NCBI RefSeq assembly: GCF_900111375.1
Contig: NZ_FOHB01000005.1
Span: forward strand, 124,001 to 188,000
Source of the DNA: Pedococcus cremeus
Lineage (GTDB): Bacteria > Actinomycetota > Actinomycetes > Actinomycetales > Dermatophilaceae
DNA length: 64,000 bases
Reading direction: 5' to 3'
Every line of letters begins with the position of its first letter. Position 1 is the first letter of the stretch. A model generated the notes under the pieces. That model was not told where the DNA came from and ran no database searches. It saw only the letters and a program-made list of their open reading frames with translations. The position numbers and the translations under genes are program-made. Below are positions 23,803 to 33,308 of the stretch, piece by piece.

Positions 23803-24768
23803 TCACCGGGCGTCGAAGTGCTGGTAGTCGGGCTGGGCCCACAGGCCGCCCCAGCGCAGGCCCTGGCTGGTGAAGGCGCGCACGGCGGGGCTGCTGCTGG
23901 AGGAGAACACGCCGGGCGCGGGGCTGCGGCGGCGGGCCCACCAGGGGTCGGGGTAGACGGTGCCGTCGGCGGCGAGGTAGGGGTTCTCGAAGTCGTTGAC
24001 GTCGATGGCGGTGCCATAGGCGTGGTTGGACCAGCGCTTGGACGCCTCCTCGCCGCCGACGTAGCGGCAGTTGAAGGCGGAGGTGTTGTCGGCGTCCATC
24101 GCCGCGTAGTCGTTGGCGCCGGGACCCTTGGGGTTGCGGCCCCAGGTCGAGTCCATCGGGCGCATCTGGCGGACCCGGAAGCGCAGGTCGTAGAGGCGGG
24201 TGAACGCAGCCACGGCCTGGCCCGCGACGGTGCGGTTGACGACGAGGGCCCCGCGCGAGCGCTTGCCGTCGAAGCCCCAGAAGTTCACGGTGACGAGGCG
24301 CAGGCTGCTGCGGCCGACCGGGCAGCCCGGGGCCCACGAGTACCCCGCCATGCGGTTCCACAGTGCGTCCGGGACGGGGGCGACCACCGCGTTGGCGCCG
24401 CGACCCTCGGCAGGGTTGTTGCGCGGGAAGCGGACCGTCGGCTGCGGGCCGGTGGCCGGCACCGGGGCGAGCGCCTGCCCTTCGCCCGAGGCCGTGCCCT
24501 TCAGGCGGGTCGGCGTCGTGCCGGCCCTCGTCGGCGCGGCGGTGCGGGTCGTCGTGCGGGCTGCACTGCTGGGGGTCGGTCGTGACGTCGTCGTGCTCGG
24601 CGGCTCGGTCGTCGACGAGGCGGAGGCCGAGGAGGGCGTCGGGGCGGCGCTGGAGGCGGTCGCGCCGGGGCGTGCCTGGCCGGCGTCTCCCCCACAGCCG
24701 GCAAGCAGCACGGTCAGCAACGACGCCGATGCCAGGGCCACGGACGCGGGGCGCGGGCGGGACGTCAT
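23803..24768 (-). CDS. Lipoprotein D-alanyl-D-alanine carboxypeptidase, M15 family
   Basis: A 321-residue lipoprotein: the signal ends L-L-A-G-C-G-G (Cys near 25), followed by a Ser/Thr/Pro linker to about 110. The zinc peptidase domain shows W-S-N-H-A-Y-G-T-A-I-D (His and Asp ligands) and a final D-Y-Q-H-F-D with the third ligand, as in VanY-type and phage endolysin M15 enzymes. It trims stem peptides of peptidoglycan, which could supply the tetrapeptides used by the L,D-transpeptidase encoded seven bases downstream. The pairing is a functional clue seen directly in the sequence. Confidence 0.9.
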   Translation of the reverse strand: MTSRPRPASVALASASLLTVLLAGCGGDAGQARPGATASSAAPTPSSASASSTTEPPSTTTSRPTPSSAARTTTRTAAPTRAGTTPTRLKGTASGEGQALAPVPATGPQPTVRFPRNNPAEGRGANAVVAPVPDALWNRMAGYSWAPGCPVGRSSLRLVTVNFWGFDGKRSRGALVVNRTVAGQAVAAFTRLYDLRFRVRQMRPMDSTWGRNPKGPGANDYAAMDADNTSAFNCRYVGGEEASKRWSNHAYGTAIDVNDFENPYLAADGTVYPDPWWARRRSPAPGVFSSSSSPAVRAFTSQGLRWGGLWAQPDYQHFDAR

Positions 24769-24837
24769 GGGGCACCATCGTGCCCGCCGGTCCCGGTCAG
24801 GCCAAATGCGTCCGGCGGCTGGTCGGGGCGGCCGGGC

Positions 24838-25713
24838 TCAGTTGTCGCTGCACGGGCGGGCGACGGTCGGCGTGGCCTGCTTCGGCCGCGGCGCCGGCGC
24901 CGGCACCTGGGCCAGCGGGGTCAGCCCGGTGAAGGCGTTGCCGATGACGACGTCGACCTTCGTGCCCGCGCGTCCGTCCTTCAGGAGGGTCGCCTTGGGG
25001 ATGTGCTGCGCGACGATCTTGGCGGCGAGGTCCCCCTCCTCGCCGAAGCGGATCAGCGCCGTGCCCATCTGCAGGGTCTTCAGGGGGTCGTTCGAGACCT
25101 CCTTGACCTTGAAGCCGCGCTGCTTGAACTCCTTGGCGACCGTGCTCGCCAGGCCCTCGCGGAACGTCGTGTTGTAGACGTTCATGGTGATCTCGCGCGG
25201 CAGCGGGTCGAACCGCGGCGGCAGCGGCACAATCTCCTTGTAGCCCAGGCCCACGACGACGTCGACGCTCTTGCTCACGCGGCCGTCGTCCTGGAACAGC
25301 TCGGCGCCCGGGATCTGCTGCTGGACGAGCAGGGCCTGGTCGAGGAACTTCGGGCCGTAGTGGACGACCGCGGGCTGGGTGACGTACCAGGTCTCGGGGG
25401 CGTTGGAGATGCCGCCGATGGAGAACTTGCGCTGCGACAGGCCCTTGGCGACCGTGGCCGCCATGCCGTCCCGGCCGGTGGCGTTGAGCACGTTGACCGT
25501 GAACGAGCTCCGCTTCGGGGCCGGGACCACCTGCGGGCTGCACGCGGCCTTCGGCGGTGTCGGCGTCAGCCACCCCTGGGAGTAGGCGGCCGAGACGGTC
25601 GCGGTGCCGAGCAGCACGCCGGGCAGGGTGACGAAGATCAGGATCTGGCGGGTCCGGTGCTTGCGCCGGCGCTCCTCGGGCGAGGGTTCCTGCGTCAGGT
25701 CCTGCTCGGTCAT
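24838..25713 (-). CDS. Membrane protein with two LytR_C domains
   Basis: A 291-residue protein with a basic cytoplasmic N-terminus (PEERRRKHRTRQ), one membrane helix at about 24-45 and two copies of the LytR_C domain outside: SFTVNVLNATGRDGMAATVA near 70 and EITMNVYNTTFREGLASTVA near 175. The domain occurs at the C-terminus of LytR-CpsA-Psr ligases and alone in actinobacterial cell-envelope proteins; its function is not firmly known. AGGGGG lies five bases before the ATG. A single-domain relative is encoded at 58721-59281. The upstream gap (25714-25922) has a 9-base direct repeat CCAGTCACA at 25759-25776. Confidence 0.87.
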   Translation of the reverse strand: MTEQDLTQEPSPEERRRKHRTRQILIFVTLPGVLLGTATVSAAYSQGWLTPTPPKAACSPQVVPAPKRSSFTVNVLNATGRDGMAATVAKGLSQRKFSIGGISNAPETWYVTQPAVVHYGPKFLDQALLVQQQIPGAELFQDDGRVSKSVDVVVGLGYKEIVPLPPRFDPLPREITMNVYNTTFREGLASTVAKEFKQRGFKVKEVSNDPLKTLQMGTALIRFGEEGDLAAKIVAQHIPKATLLKDGRAGTKVDVVIGNAFTGLTPLAQVPAPAPRPKQATPTVARPCSDN

Positions 25714-25922
25714 CTGTGCCCCCTGGTGGTGCTGAAGTCCTTGCGACAAGTGTGCACTCCAGTCACACCAGTCACATGAGAAACAACACCGTTGTAACCA
25801 TGTCTTCACTGACCCGTGGCACCGGCGTGACCGAAGGCCCGCAGGACCCATCGTAGGAAAGCCGTGGGACAACCGGCAGAGCCGTTCGCCCCATGGCGCC
25901 TACGCCAACGGCATTAGCCCGT

Positions 25923-26264
25923 TCAGGCCGACGCGTCGTCGGCGAGGTGCGGAGCGTTGACGGCGCGGTAGGCCAGCCACTTGCGGTCGAGGGCGTCCTC
26001 GACGTCGACCCCGTGGTGGCGCGCGAAGAGCAGCAGCATGGCCAGCACGTCGGCCACCTCTGCCTCGAGGTCCTGCCGGAGCTCACCCGCCGAGCGGCCC
26101 TTGTCACGGCCCTGCCCGGTGGCCTGGAGGTAGGCCTGGGTCAGCTCCCCGACCTCCTCCTGCAGCTTGAGCAGGAACCACGGTGAGGTCCGCTCGACGC
26201 CGAAGCGCGCGGCATACTGCTGCGAGATCTCCTCGACCTCGTCGCTCCAGCCGGAGAGGTCCAC
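25923..26264 (-). CDS. MazG-like nucleotide pyrophosphohydrolase
   Basis: A 113-residue all-alpha protein with the metal-binding pattern of the MazG/dUTPase superfamily: K-L-Q-E-E-V-G-E-L near 35-43 and E-A-E-V-A-D-V-L near 75-82. Such proteins hydrolyse nucleoside triphosphates to monophosphates and act in pool sanitation. GTG at 26264 begins one base after the TGA of asd, so it is probably translated from the lysC-asd transcript. No strong ribosome-binding site is seen, in keeping with coupling. The nucleotide specificity cannot be predicted. Confidence 0.8.
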   Translation of the reverse strand: MDLSGWSDEVEEISQQYAARFGVERTSPWFLLKLQEEVGELTQAYLQATGQGRDKGRSAGELRQDLEAEVADVLAMLLLFARHHGVDVEDALDRKWLAYRAVNAPHLADDASA

Positions 26265-26265
26265 G

Positions 26266-27357
26266 TCAGCGCACCACCGCGAGGTCCTTGGCGACCAGCT
26301 CGGCCACCTGCACCGTGTTGAGCGCGGCGCCCTTGCGCAGGTTGTCGCTGCAGATGAACAGCTCGATGGTGTGCGGGAAGTCGAGCGACTGCCGCATCCG
26401 CCCGACGAAGGTCGGGTCGGAGCCGACGATGTCGGCGGGGGTGGGGAACTCGCGCTGGTCGGGCTCGTCGAGCACCACCACCGACGGCGCCTCGACCAGC
26501 GCCTGGCGGGCGTCGGCGACCTTGATCGGCCGGGCGAAGGTGGCATGCACCGCCATGGAGTGGCCCGTCACGACCGGCACCCGCACGCAGGTCGCCGAGA
26601 CCTTGAGGTCGGGCAGGCCGAGGACCCGGCGCGCCTCGTGGCGCACGGACAGCTCCTCCGAGGTCCAGCCGTCCTCGACGGGCCAGCCGATCCACGGCAC
26701 GACGTTCAGGGCCAGCGGGGCCACGAACGGTGACTCCTCGTCGAGGCGGTCGCTGAGGGCGGCGCGGATGTCGCTGGCCTGCTGGCCGAGGCCCCGCTGC
26801 CCCGCGACGGCCTCGAGCTCGTCGTGCAGACGCTCGATCCCGGCCTGCCCCACGGAGGAGGCGGCGTGGTAGGTGGAGACGACCAGCTCGGTCAGCTCCC
26901 AGCCGCTGTGGAGCGCTCCGAGGGCGTCGATCATGGTCAGGGTGGCGCACGCGGGGTTGGCGATGATGCCCCGCGGCCTGTTGCGCACCTGCGCCGGGTT
27001 GACCGCCGCGGCCACCAGGGGCACGTCGGGGGCGGTCCGGAAGGCGCTGCTGCTGTCGACGACCACTGCTCCCCGGTCGACGGCGATCGGCGCCCACTGC
27101 GCGGCCACGTCCTCCGGGACGTGGAACAGGGCCACGTCGACGCCGTCGAAGACGTCGTCGGTGAGCTCCTGCACGACCACGTCGCGGCCGCAGACGGTCA
27201 GCGTGCGGCCGACCGACCGTGGTGAGCCGACCAGGCGGATCTCACCCCAGACGTCGGCCCGGTGGCTGAGCACCCGCAGCATCACGGAGCCCACGGCACC
27301 GGTCGCTCCCACCACGGCCAGGGTCGGCCTGGCCTGCTGTGGGGACCGGGAGATCAC
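26266..27357 (-). CDS. asd: Aspartate-semialdehyde dehydrogenase
   Basis: A 363-residue NADPH enzyme that reduces aspartyl phosphate to aspartate semialdehyde, feeding lysine, diaminopimelate, threonine and methionine synthesis. The nucleotide motif is G-A-T-G-A-V-G at 17-23; the catalytic Cys is C137 in [10 protein letters not shown]; a conserved His lies in VTGHSMAVH. The residue before the catalytic Cys is Ala where Asn is usual (NPNC), an oddity. The start ATG overlaps the lysC stop by ATGA, showing translational coupling in the lysC-asd operon. Confidence 0.95.
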   Translation of the reverse strand: MISRSPQQARPTLAVVGATGAVGSVMLRVLSHRADVWGEIRLVGSPRSVGRTLTVCGRDVVVQELTDDVFDGVDVALFHVPEDVAAQWAPIAVDRGAVVVDSSSAFRTAPDVPLVAAAVNPAQVRNRPRGIIANPACATLTMIDALGALHSGWELTELVVSTYHAASSVGQAGIERLHDELEAVAGQRGLGQQASDIRAALSDRLDEESPFVAPLALNVVPWIGWPVEDGWTSEELSVRHEARRVLGLPDLKVSATCVRVPVVTGHSMAVHATFARPIKVADARQALVEAPSVVVLDEPDQREFPTPADIVGSDPTFVGRMRQSLDFPHTIELFICSDNLRKGAALNTVQVAELVAKDLAVVR

Positions 27358-28625
27358 CGCCCGGTGCCTCCGTAGACGACGGCTTCCCCGTCGGCGGAGT
27401 CCAGCCCGAACGCCGTGTGGACCGCCCGCACCGCGTCGTCGAGCACGTCGACGCGGGTGACGACGGAGATGCGGATCTCGGAGGTGGAGATCATCTCGAT
27501 GTTGACGCCGGCGTCGGCGAGCGCCTTGAACAGGGTGGCGGACACGCCGGGGTGCGAGCGCATGCCCGCGCCCACCAGCGACAGCTTGCCGATCTGGTCG
27601 TCGTACTGGAGCTGGGCGAACCCGACCTGCTCCTGGATCTTCTTCAGCGCCTGCACGCCGGTCTGGCCGTCGCTCTTGGGCAGGGTGAACGAGATGTCGG
27701 TCAGGCCGGTGGCGGTGGCCGAGACGTTCTGCACGATCATGTCGATGTTGACCGCCGCGTCGGAGACGGCCTGGAAGATCTCGGCGGCCTTGCCCGGGCG
27801 GTCGGGCACCCCGACGACGGTGATCTTGGCCTCGCTGCGGTCGTGGGCGACCCCGGCGATGATCGGCGCTTCCATCTCGTTCCCTTCGTAGAGGTTCGGG
27901 ATCACCCAGGTGCCCTCGCTGTAGGAGAACGAGGAGCGCACGTGGATGGGCATGTCGTAGCGGCGGGCGTACTCGACGCAGCGGTGCAGCAGGATCTTGG
28001 CACCGGAGGCGGCGAGCTCGAGCATCTCCTCCGTGGAGATGCGGTCGACCTTGCGCGCCGTCGGCACGATCCGCGGGTCGGCGGTGAAGACGCCGTCGAC
28101 GTCGCTGTAGATCTCGCAGACGTCGGCCTTGAGGGCGGCGGCGAGCGCCACCGCGGTGGTGTCGGATCCACCCCGGCCGAGCGTGGTGATCTCCTTGGTG
28201 TCCTGGCTGACGCCCTGGAAGCCGGCGACGATCACGATGTGCCCGTCGGACAGGGCGCTGGTGATGCGGCCGGGCGTGACGTCGATGATGCGGGCCTTGC
28301 CGTGCACCTCGTCGGTGATGACGCCGGCCTGCGACCCGGTGAACGACCGGGCGGTGTGGCCGAGGTTGGCGATGGCCATGGCGACCAGTGCCATCGAGAT
28401 GCGCTCGCCCGCGGTGAGCAGCATGTCCATCTCGCGGGCCGGCGGCAGCGGGCTGACCTCCTGGGCGAGGTCGAGCAGCTCGTCGGTCGTGTCACCCATC
28501 GCCGAGACGACGACGCACACGTCGTTGCCGGCCTTCCGGGTCTCCACGATCCGCCGGGCGACGCGCTTGATGCTCTCGGCGTCGGCCAGGGACGAACCAC
28601 CGTACTTCTGGACGACAAGGCTCAC
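27354..28625 (-). CDS. lysC: Aspartate kinase
   Basis: A 423-residue kinase that phosphorylates aspartate in the first step of the lysine/threonine pathway. The N-terminal kinase domain starts [20 protein letters not shown] and includes FTGSQAGV and [13 protein letters not shown]; two ACT domains follow from about residue 265, where lysine and threonine feedback acts. An internal ATG at 27875, preceded by GAAGGG, opens the regulatory half ([17 protein letters not shown]), the place where a separate beta subunit begins in Corynebacterium and Bacillus. Leads the operon lysC-asd-mazG-like. Confidence 0.96.
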   Translation of the reverse strand: MSLVVQKYGGSSLADAESIKRVARRIVETRKAGNDVCVVVSAMGDTTDELLDLAQEVSPLPPAREMDMLLTAGERISMALVAMAIANLGHTARSFTGSQAGVITDEVHGKARIIDVTPGRITSALSDGHIVIVAGFQGVSQDTKEITTLGRGGSDTTAVALAAALKADVCEIYSDVDGVFTADPRIVPTARKVDRISTEEMLELAASGAKILLHRCVEYARRYDMPIHVRSSFSYSEGTWVIPNLYEGNEMEAPIIAGVAHDRSEAKITVVGVPDRPGKAAEIFQAVSDAAVNIDMIVQNVSATATGLTDISFTLPKSDGQTGVQALKKIQEQVGFAQLQYDDQIGKLSLVGAGMRSHPGVSATLFKALADAGVNIEMISTSEIRISVVTRVDVLDDAVRAVHTAFGLDSADGEAVVYGGTGR

Positions 28626-28754
28626 TGACTGCTCCGGTTCGGGTGGGCGGCGGAGCGGCCAGTCTAACGACCGTCCTCCCTGTGAGACGCCCCTGCCGTA
28701 TGCCGGACGGCCGGCTCCCAGCCTCGTGCCACCTCTCCCTGGCGCCGCGCCTCG

Positions 28755-28804
28755 CCGGTCGAGGTAAACACGCCGGAGAGCCCCGGCGTGTTTACCTCGA
28801 CCGG
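28755..28804. repeat. Perfect 22-base inverted repeat between divergent genes
   Basis: The left arm is 28755-28776 and the right arm 28783-28804, with a 6-base AGAGCC loop; the arm core is GGTCGAGGTAAACACGCCGG. It lies between the divergent lysC and ABC-transporter genes, where a terminator is not expected, and has no U-tract. It could be a member of a dispersed palindromic family, a cruciform, or a binding site. Confidence 0.8.
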
Positions 28805-28840
28805 GGATGGAGGGGGTAGCTGCCCCGCTACCCTGCGCAG

Positions 28841-29788
28841 ATGCTGACCGAGGGGGGCCCGACCAGCGGCGGGAGGGGCATCGAGGTGGCCGGCGTGCGC
28901 CGCGCCTTCGGTGACGTGCTCGCCGTCGACGACATCAGCCTGACGGCCCGGCCGGGCGAGGTGACCGCGCTCATCGGCCCCAACGGCTCCGGCAAGACGA
29001 CGTTGCTGCTGATGCTGGCGAGCCTGCTGGTGCCCGACCGCGGGACCGTCCGCATCGACGGGCACGACCCGGTCACCGCACCTGCGGAGGTCCGGGCCCG
29101 GATCGGCTGGATGCCCGACGGCTTCGGCACCTGGGACGCCCTCACGGTGCGCGAGGTGCTCGAGACGATCGCCGCGGCATACCGGATCCCGGCGCCGCAG
29201 GCGCGGGAGCGCGCGGAGGCGCTGCTGCACACCGTGCACCTCGCCGACCTCGCCGACCGGCGCGCCCGGGTGCTCTCGCGCGGACAGAAGCAGCGCCTCG
29301 GCCTGGCCCGGGCGCTGGTCAACGACCCCAGCGTGCTGCTGCTCGACGAGCCGGCGTCGGGCCTGGACCCGCGCAGCCGGATCGAGCTGCGCGACATCCT
29401 GCGGTCGCTGGCCGCGGAGGGCCGCACGGTGCTGGTCTCCAGCCACATCCTCACCGAGCTCCAGGAGGTCGCCGACCGGGCGGTCATCGTCGCTCGCGGC
29501 CGCAGCATCGAGACCCAGCAGCTCGACGGCGAGGCGGTGACGACCGCGCTGGCGAGCTGGCGCATCGACAGCCTCGACCCGCTGCGGCTCACCGAGTTCC
29601 TCACCTCGCGGCACGTGCCGGCGCAGCAGGTGCACGGCGGGATGGTCGAGGTCGAGGTGGCCGGCGAGGAGAACGCCGCCCGGCTGCTCACCGACCTCAT
29701 CGGCGCGGGGGTTCGCGTCACCGCCTTCACGCCGACCCGGGGCGCCCTCGAGTCGGCCTACCTCGCAGCGACGGAGGACCGACAGTGA
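28841..29788 (+). CDS. ABC transporter ATP-binding protein
   Basis: A 315-residue ATPase of the ABC-2 exporter type. Motifs in order: Walker [10 protein letters not shown] (near 47), signature [15 protein letters not shown] (near 146), Walker [15 protein letters not shown] (near 167) and the switch His in SSH. The C-terminal 80 residues form the extra domain of the CcmA/DrrA-like group. A TACCCT -10-like element (28829-28834) ends six bases before the ATG, suggesting a leaderless transcript. It overlaps the permease gene by GTGA. The substrate is unknown; drug or lipid export is typical for the type. Confidence 0.93.
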   Translation: MLTEGGPTSGGRGIEVAGVRRAFGDVLAVDDISLTARPGEVTALIGPNGSGKTTLLLMLASLLVPDRGTVRIDGHDPVTAPAEVRARIGWMPDGFGTWDALTVREVLETIAAAYRIPAPQARERAEALLHTVHLADLADRRARVLSRGQKQRLGLARALVNDPSVLLLDEPASGLDPRSRIELRDILRSLAAEGRTVLVSSHILTELQEVADRAVIVARGRSIETQQLDGEAVTTALASWRIDSLDPLRLTEFLTSRHVPAQQVHGGMVEVEVAGEENAARLLTDLIGAGVRVTAFTPTRGALESAYLAATEDRQ

Positions 29789-30891
29789 GCTGGCACGGGA
29801 TCAGCACGGTCGCCCGCCTCGAGCTGCGCCAGCGCGCCCGGGCCTCGAAGTGGGTGGTGGTGCTCGCCATCTGGTTCGCGGTCATCGCCCTGGTGTCGGT
29901 GCTCAGCTACCTCGCGCTCAACGACCCCGACGCCCGGTCGGGCGCCGCGATGTACGACGTCGTCATCTTCTTCGTGCTGGGCCTGGGCATGCTCGTGGTG
30001 CCGTCACTGACCGCCACGTCGATCAACGGCGACCGCGAGCACGGGGTGCTGGCCACCCTCCAGACGACCCTGCTGACCTCGGCCGACCTGGTGCTCGGCA
30101 AGCTGCTCGCGGCGTGGGCCATCTCGGGCGCGTTCCTCGTCACCGCCCTGCCGTTCCTGGCCTGGGCGTGGGTCGAGGGCGGTGTCTCGGTGGGGCGGAT
30201 CCTGCTGGCGGTCGTGGTGCTCCTGCTGGTCCTGGCGGTGGTCTGCGCCCTCGGCCTGATGTTCTCCACCCTGACCGCGCGGCCCGTCGCCTCGGCCGTG
30301 CTGACCTACCTTGCGCTCGGAGCCCTCGTCTTCGGCACCGTCATCGGGTTCGGCCTCTCCGCCTTCCTCGTCAACAAGGAGGAGACGGTGCGGGTCTACG
30401 GCATACCGAACGACTTCTTCGACCAGAACGAACCGACCTATGACGCGAACGGCAACTTCGTGCCGGGAGCCGAGCGCGTGCCCACGAAGGCAGACTGCGT
30501 CGAGCACGACGAGACGCGCAACGTGACGCACACCGAGCGCATCTGGTGGATGCTGCCGCTCAACCCCTTCGTCGTGGTCGCCGATGCCGCACCGTCCGAG
30601 CCGCCGGCGAACCCCGACCAGGGCATGGGGTTCACCCCCATGCGGTGGATCAGCGAGGGCTCCCGGGCGGCTCGGGTCGGCGAGACCACTGAGCTTCGCC
30701 AGGAGTGCTGGGTCGACGGCCCGGCGGGCCAGCAGCCGGTCGACCCGAACGCCGCTGCCGCCAAGGACGCCGCCGTGTGGCCGTTCGGGCTGGTCTTCCT
30801 GCTGCTGGCCGGTGGGGGCGCCACCGCAGTGGCCGAGCGTCGCCTGCGCACCCCGATCCGCCGCCTGCCGAACGGCACGCGCATCGCCTGA
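29785..30891 (+). CDS. ABC-2 type permease
   Basis: A 368-residue membrane partner of the preceding ATPase, with about six hydrophobic segments: 25-45, 60-75, 105-130, 135-160, 170-190 and a last one near 335-355. A large hydrophilic loop of about 130 residues (roughly 195-330) lies between the last two and is probably outside the membrane. The motif LATLQTTLLTSADLVLGKLLAAW is typical of ABC-2 permeases. GTG starts in overlap with the ATPase stop, so the two are made together. A short imperfect echo of its last codons lies at 30909-30927 in the following gap. Confidence 0.88.
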   Translation: MSWHGISTVARLELRQRARASKWVVVLAIWFAVIALVSVLSYLALNDPDARSGAAMYDVVIFFVLGLGMLVVPSLTATSINGDREHGVLATLQTTLLTSADLVLGKLLAAWAISGAFLVTALPFLAWAWVEGGVSVGRILLAVVVLLLVLAVVCALGLMFSTLTARPVASAVLTYLALGALVFGTVIGFGLSAFLVNKEETVRVYGIPNDFFDQNEPTYDANGNFVPGAERVPTKADCVEHDETRNVTHTERIWWMLPLNPFVVVADAAPSEPPANPDQGMGFTPMRWISEGSRAARVGETTELRQECWVDGPAGQQPVDPNAAAAKDAAVWPFGLVFLLLAGGGATAVAERRLRTPIRRLPNGTRIA

Positions 30892-31029
30892 GCCACCCGC
30901 TGCGTGGCCAACGGCACCCGAGTCGCCTCCTGCACCCGCCACCGGCTCCCTCTGTTGCCGACGCCGCCCCGGGGGCACAGGCTGGCAGGGGCCGGTGCCC
31001 TGCCGGCCCCGACTCGAAGGGTGGACAGC

Positions 31030-31605
31030 ATGACGACGCACAAGGTCGGTTACTTCGTCGGCAGCCTCTCGCAGGACTCCATCAACCGGACGCTCTCCAA
31101 GGCACTGGTCCGGCTCGCGCCGTCGCACATGGAGATGACCGAGCTCCCCATCGGCGACCTGCCGCTCTACAACCGCGACCTCGACGGCAGCTACCCGGCG
31201 GCCGCGCAGGCCCTCAAGGACGCGATCGCCGCGGTCGACGGGGTGCTCTTCGTGACACCGGAGTACAACCGGTCGATCCCCGGCGCCCTGAAGAACGCGA
31301 TCGACTGGGCCAGCCGACCGTGGGGCCAGAACTCCTTCGCCCGCAAGCCCAGCGCGACGATCGGCGCCTCACCGGGTGCGATCGGCACCGCGGTGGGCCA
31401 GCAGCACCTCAAGAGCATCCTCAGCTTCTGCAACTCCCCACAGATGAACGCCATCGAGGCCTACATCCAGTTCAAGCCGGGCGTGTTCGGCGACGACGGG
31501 TCGGTCAGCGACGAGGGCACCGAGGACTTCCTGCGCACCTACATGCACGAGTTCAACGAGTTCATCGCGCGGGTGCTGCAGGTGCTGCCACCTGACGAGG
31601 ACTGA
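31030..31605 (+). CDS. NADPH-dependent FMN reductase
   Basis: A 191-residue flavodoxin-fold reductase. Typical motifs are GSLSQDSINRTLSKAL (FMN phosphate contact, near 11-26), PLYNRDLDG, and the family signature FVTPEYNRSIPGALKNAIDWASRP (about 75-98). Members reduce FMN, quinones or chromate with NAD(P)H in the cytoplasm. The ATG follows GAAGGGTGG. It stands alone, convergent with the DUF5063 gene after only 24 bases, and no terminator is obvious. Confidence 0.92.
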   Translation: MTTHKVGYFVGSLSQDSINRTLSKALVRLAPSHMEMTELPIGDLPLYNRDLDGSYPAAAQALKDAIAAVDGVLFVTPEYNRSIPGALKNAIDWASRPWGQNSFARKPSATIGASPGAIGTAVGQQHLKSILSFCNSPQMNAIEAYIQFKPGVFGDDGSVSDEGTEDFLRTYMHEFNEFIARVLQVLPPDED

Positions 31606-31629
31606 GCAGGCCTCACGCGGGCCGCGTCG

Positions 31630-32184
31630 TCACGGGTGCAGCGCGTCGAACTCCGCGTCGGCCACGGTCTCCTCGTCAGCGTCGAGCCGCACGTGGCTGA
31701 GCAGCGACAGCAGCACCCGGAGCGCCCGGGCGCCGGCGTCGCCCCACGACTGCACGTAGCTGAACTGCCACCACCACAAGGCCTCGGTGGTGCGCCCCTC
31801 CGCGTGGTGGCGCAGCCCGTGGACCAGTGCCGAGGCGATCTCGGCCAGGTCGTTGGAGACCGAGCCGCGCACCACGTCGACGTCGAGAAGCGGGTCGACC
31901 ACGTGGGTGTAGTCGTCGAGGCCCTCGAAGAGGTTGGCCACCCCGGTGCGCAGCGGGTCGATGTCGGCGTCCGGACCGGGGTCGGGCTCGTAGCGCTCGG
32001 CCGGGACGACGTCCTGGATGGCTCCCAGCCGGGCCCCCATCAGCAGCACCTGCGAGAGGGCGAGCAGGGTCATCGGCAGCGCGGCATCGGGAGCCGCACC
32101 GGAGGCGACCTCCGTCATGGTGTCGAGGAACGCCTGTGCCTCGCGCGCGGACTCGTCGGCCAGCAGGCCCAGATCGTCAGGCAT
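31630..32184 (-). CDS. DUF5063 domain-containing protein
   Basis: A 184-residue acidic soluble protein with the DUF5063 pattern: an N-terminal helical part ([20 protein letters not shown]), a central [13 protein letters not shown] stretch and [23 protein letters not shown] near 125-147. No function is established. It commonly follows recR in actinobacteria; here its start lies inside the recR 3' end (8-base overlap), so the genes are co-translated. That suggests, without proof, a link to RecFOR repair or to the ribosome of the same mRNA. Confidence 0.85.
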   Translation of the reverse strand: MPDDLGLLADESAREAQAFLDTMTEVASGAAPDAALPMTLLALSQVLLMGARLGAIQDVVPAERYEPDPGPDADIDPLRTGVANLFEGLDDYTHVVDPLLDVDVVRGSVSNDLAEIASALVHGLRHHAEGRTTEALWWWQFSYVQSWGDAGARALRVLLSLLSHVRLDADEETVADAEFDALHP

Positions 32185-32776
32185 CGAGCAGTCTCCTTCC
32201 CTCGAAGGCTCGGCCGAGAGTGACCTCGTCGGCGTACTCCAGGTCGCCCCCGACCGGGAGGCCGGAGGCGAGTCGCGTGACCCTCAGCCCCATCGGGCGC
32301 AGGAACCGGGCCAGGTAGCTCGCGGTGGCCTCGCCCTCGAGGTTCGGGTCGGTGGCGATGATGATCTCGGTGACCTCACCGGAGGCCAGCCGCGTCATGA
32401 GCTCCTTGATCCGCAGGTCGTCGGGGCCCACGCCCTCGATGGGGCTGATCGCCCCGCCGAGCACGTGGTAGCGGCCGCGGAACTCGCGGGTGCGCTCGAT
32501 GGCGACGACGTCCTTGGGCTCCTCGACCACGCAGATCGCCGAGCCGTCGCGGCGCGAGTCGGCGCAGATGCGGCACTTCTCGCCCTCCGCGACGTTGCCG
32601 CAGACCTCGCAGAAGCGGACCTTCTCCTTGACCTCGACCAGCGCGGAGACCAGGCGGCGCACGTCGGCGGGGTCGGCCTGCAGCAGGTGGAACGCGATCC
32701 GCTGCGCGCTCTTGGGCCCGACGCCGGGAAGGCGGCCGAGCTCGTCGATCAGGTCCTGGACCACACCCTCGTACAC
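32177..32776 (-). CDS. recR: Recombination mediator protein RecR
   Basis: A 199-residue DNA repair protein that forms a ring clamp and, with RecF and RecO, loads RecA on gapped DNA. Seen in order: helix-hairpin-helix [20 protein letters not shown], a four-Cys zinc finger (C56, C59, C68, C71) and the Toprim motif [20 protein letters not shown] is the start; TAGGCT (32783-32788 on the minus strand) ends exactly six bases upstream, so the message is probably leaderless. The ybaB gene that usually sits between dnaX and recR is absent; a plus-strand lipoprotein gene is there instead. Confidence 0.96.
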   Translation of the reverse strand: MYEGVVQDLIDELGRLPGVGPKSAQRIAFHLLQADPADVRRLVSALVEVKEKVRFCEVCGNVAEGEKCRICADSRRDGSAICVVEEPKDVVAIERTREFRGRYHVLGGAISPIEGVGPDDLRIKELMTRLASGEVTEIIIATDPNLEGEATASYLARFLRPMGLRVTRLASGLPVGGDLEYADEVTLGRAFEGRRLLDA

Positions 32777-32839
32777 ACCCTGAGCCTATGCCCTCGCGCC
32801 CTCCTCGGCGGGCGCGGCGCGGGCTGGTTCACTGGGGCG

Positions 32840-33220
32840 ATGACGTCCGTCCCCGTCACCCGGCGCCCCGGCCGCCGACGGCTCGCGCTCCGCACCGGCG
32901 CAGCCGCCCTGACCTTGGCTGCCCTCGCCGGGCTGGCCGGGTGCAGCGGCGCCGCGGAGCCGAAGCCCAGCAGCACCGGGTTGGAGGTCGTCCTGGAGGG
33001 CTGCCGGATCAACCGCTCCTCCGTGCCGGCCGGCGCGCACAGCGTGCGGGTGCTCGGAAGCGGGCGCGCGACGGTGACGGATCCGCAGGGTGCGGTCGTG
33101 CTCACCGCACCCGGTGGCGAGGAGGAACCCGCGGACCTCTCGCTGAGCAGGGGGACCTACGACGTGACGTGCGAGCCGGAGGGCGGCCGGCTCGGCGAGG
33201 CGCAGCTGAAGGTCAGCTGA
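32840..33220 (+). CDS. Small lipoprotein of unknown function
   Basis: A 126-residue exported protein. A basic N-terminus (RRPGRRRLALR) and hydrophobic run end in the lipobox L-A-G-C at about 35-38, so it should be lipid-anchored outside. The mature part has a beta-rich look with two Cys (LEGCRIN and DVTCEPEGG) that could form a disulfide. I recognise no domain. It lies on the strand opposite its neighbours, between recR and dnaX, in the place where ybaB is usually found. Confidence 0.65.
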   Translation: MTSVPVTRRPGRRRLALRTGAAALTLAALAGLAGCSGAAEPKPSSTGLEVVLEGCRINRSSVPAGAHSVRVLGSGRATVTDPQGAVVLTAPGGEEEPADLSLSRGTYDVTCEPEGGRLGEAQLKVS

Positions 33221-33308
33221 CGGCGCACGGCCAAGGCTGGGCGGCCACGGCCAGGGCGGCCACGGCTGGGCGGGCCAGGCCTTCGCCGCGAACGCTGGGG
33301 GCCCGCGG

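Noticed and set aside
30870-30927. Duplicated end of the ABC permease gene
   Set aside because: The similarity between 30870-30888 and 30909-30927 is short and imperfect and could be chance.
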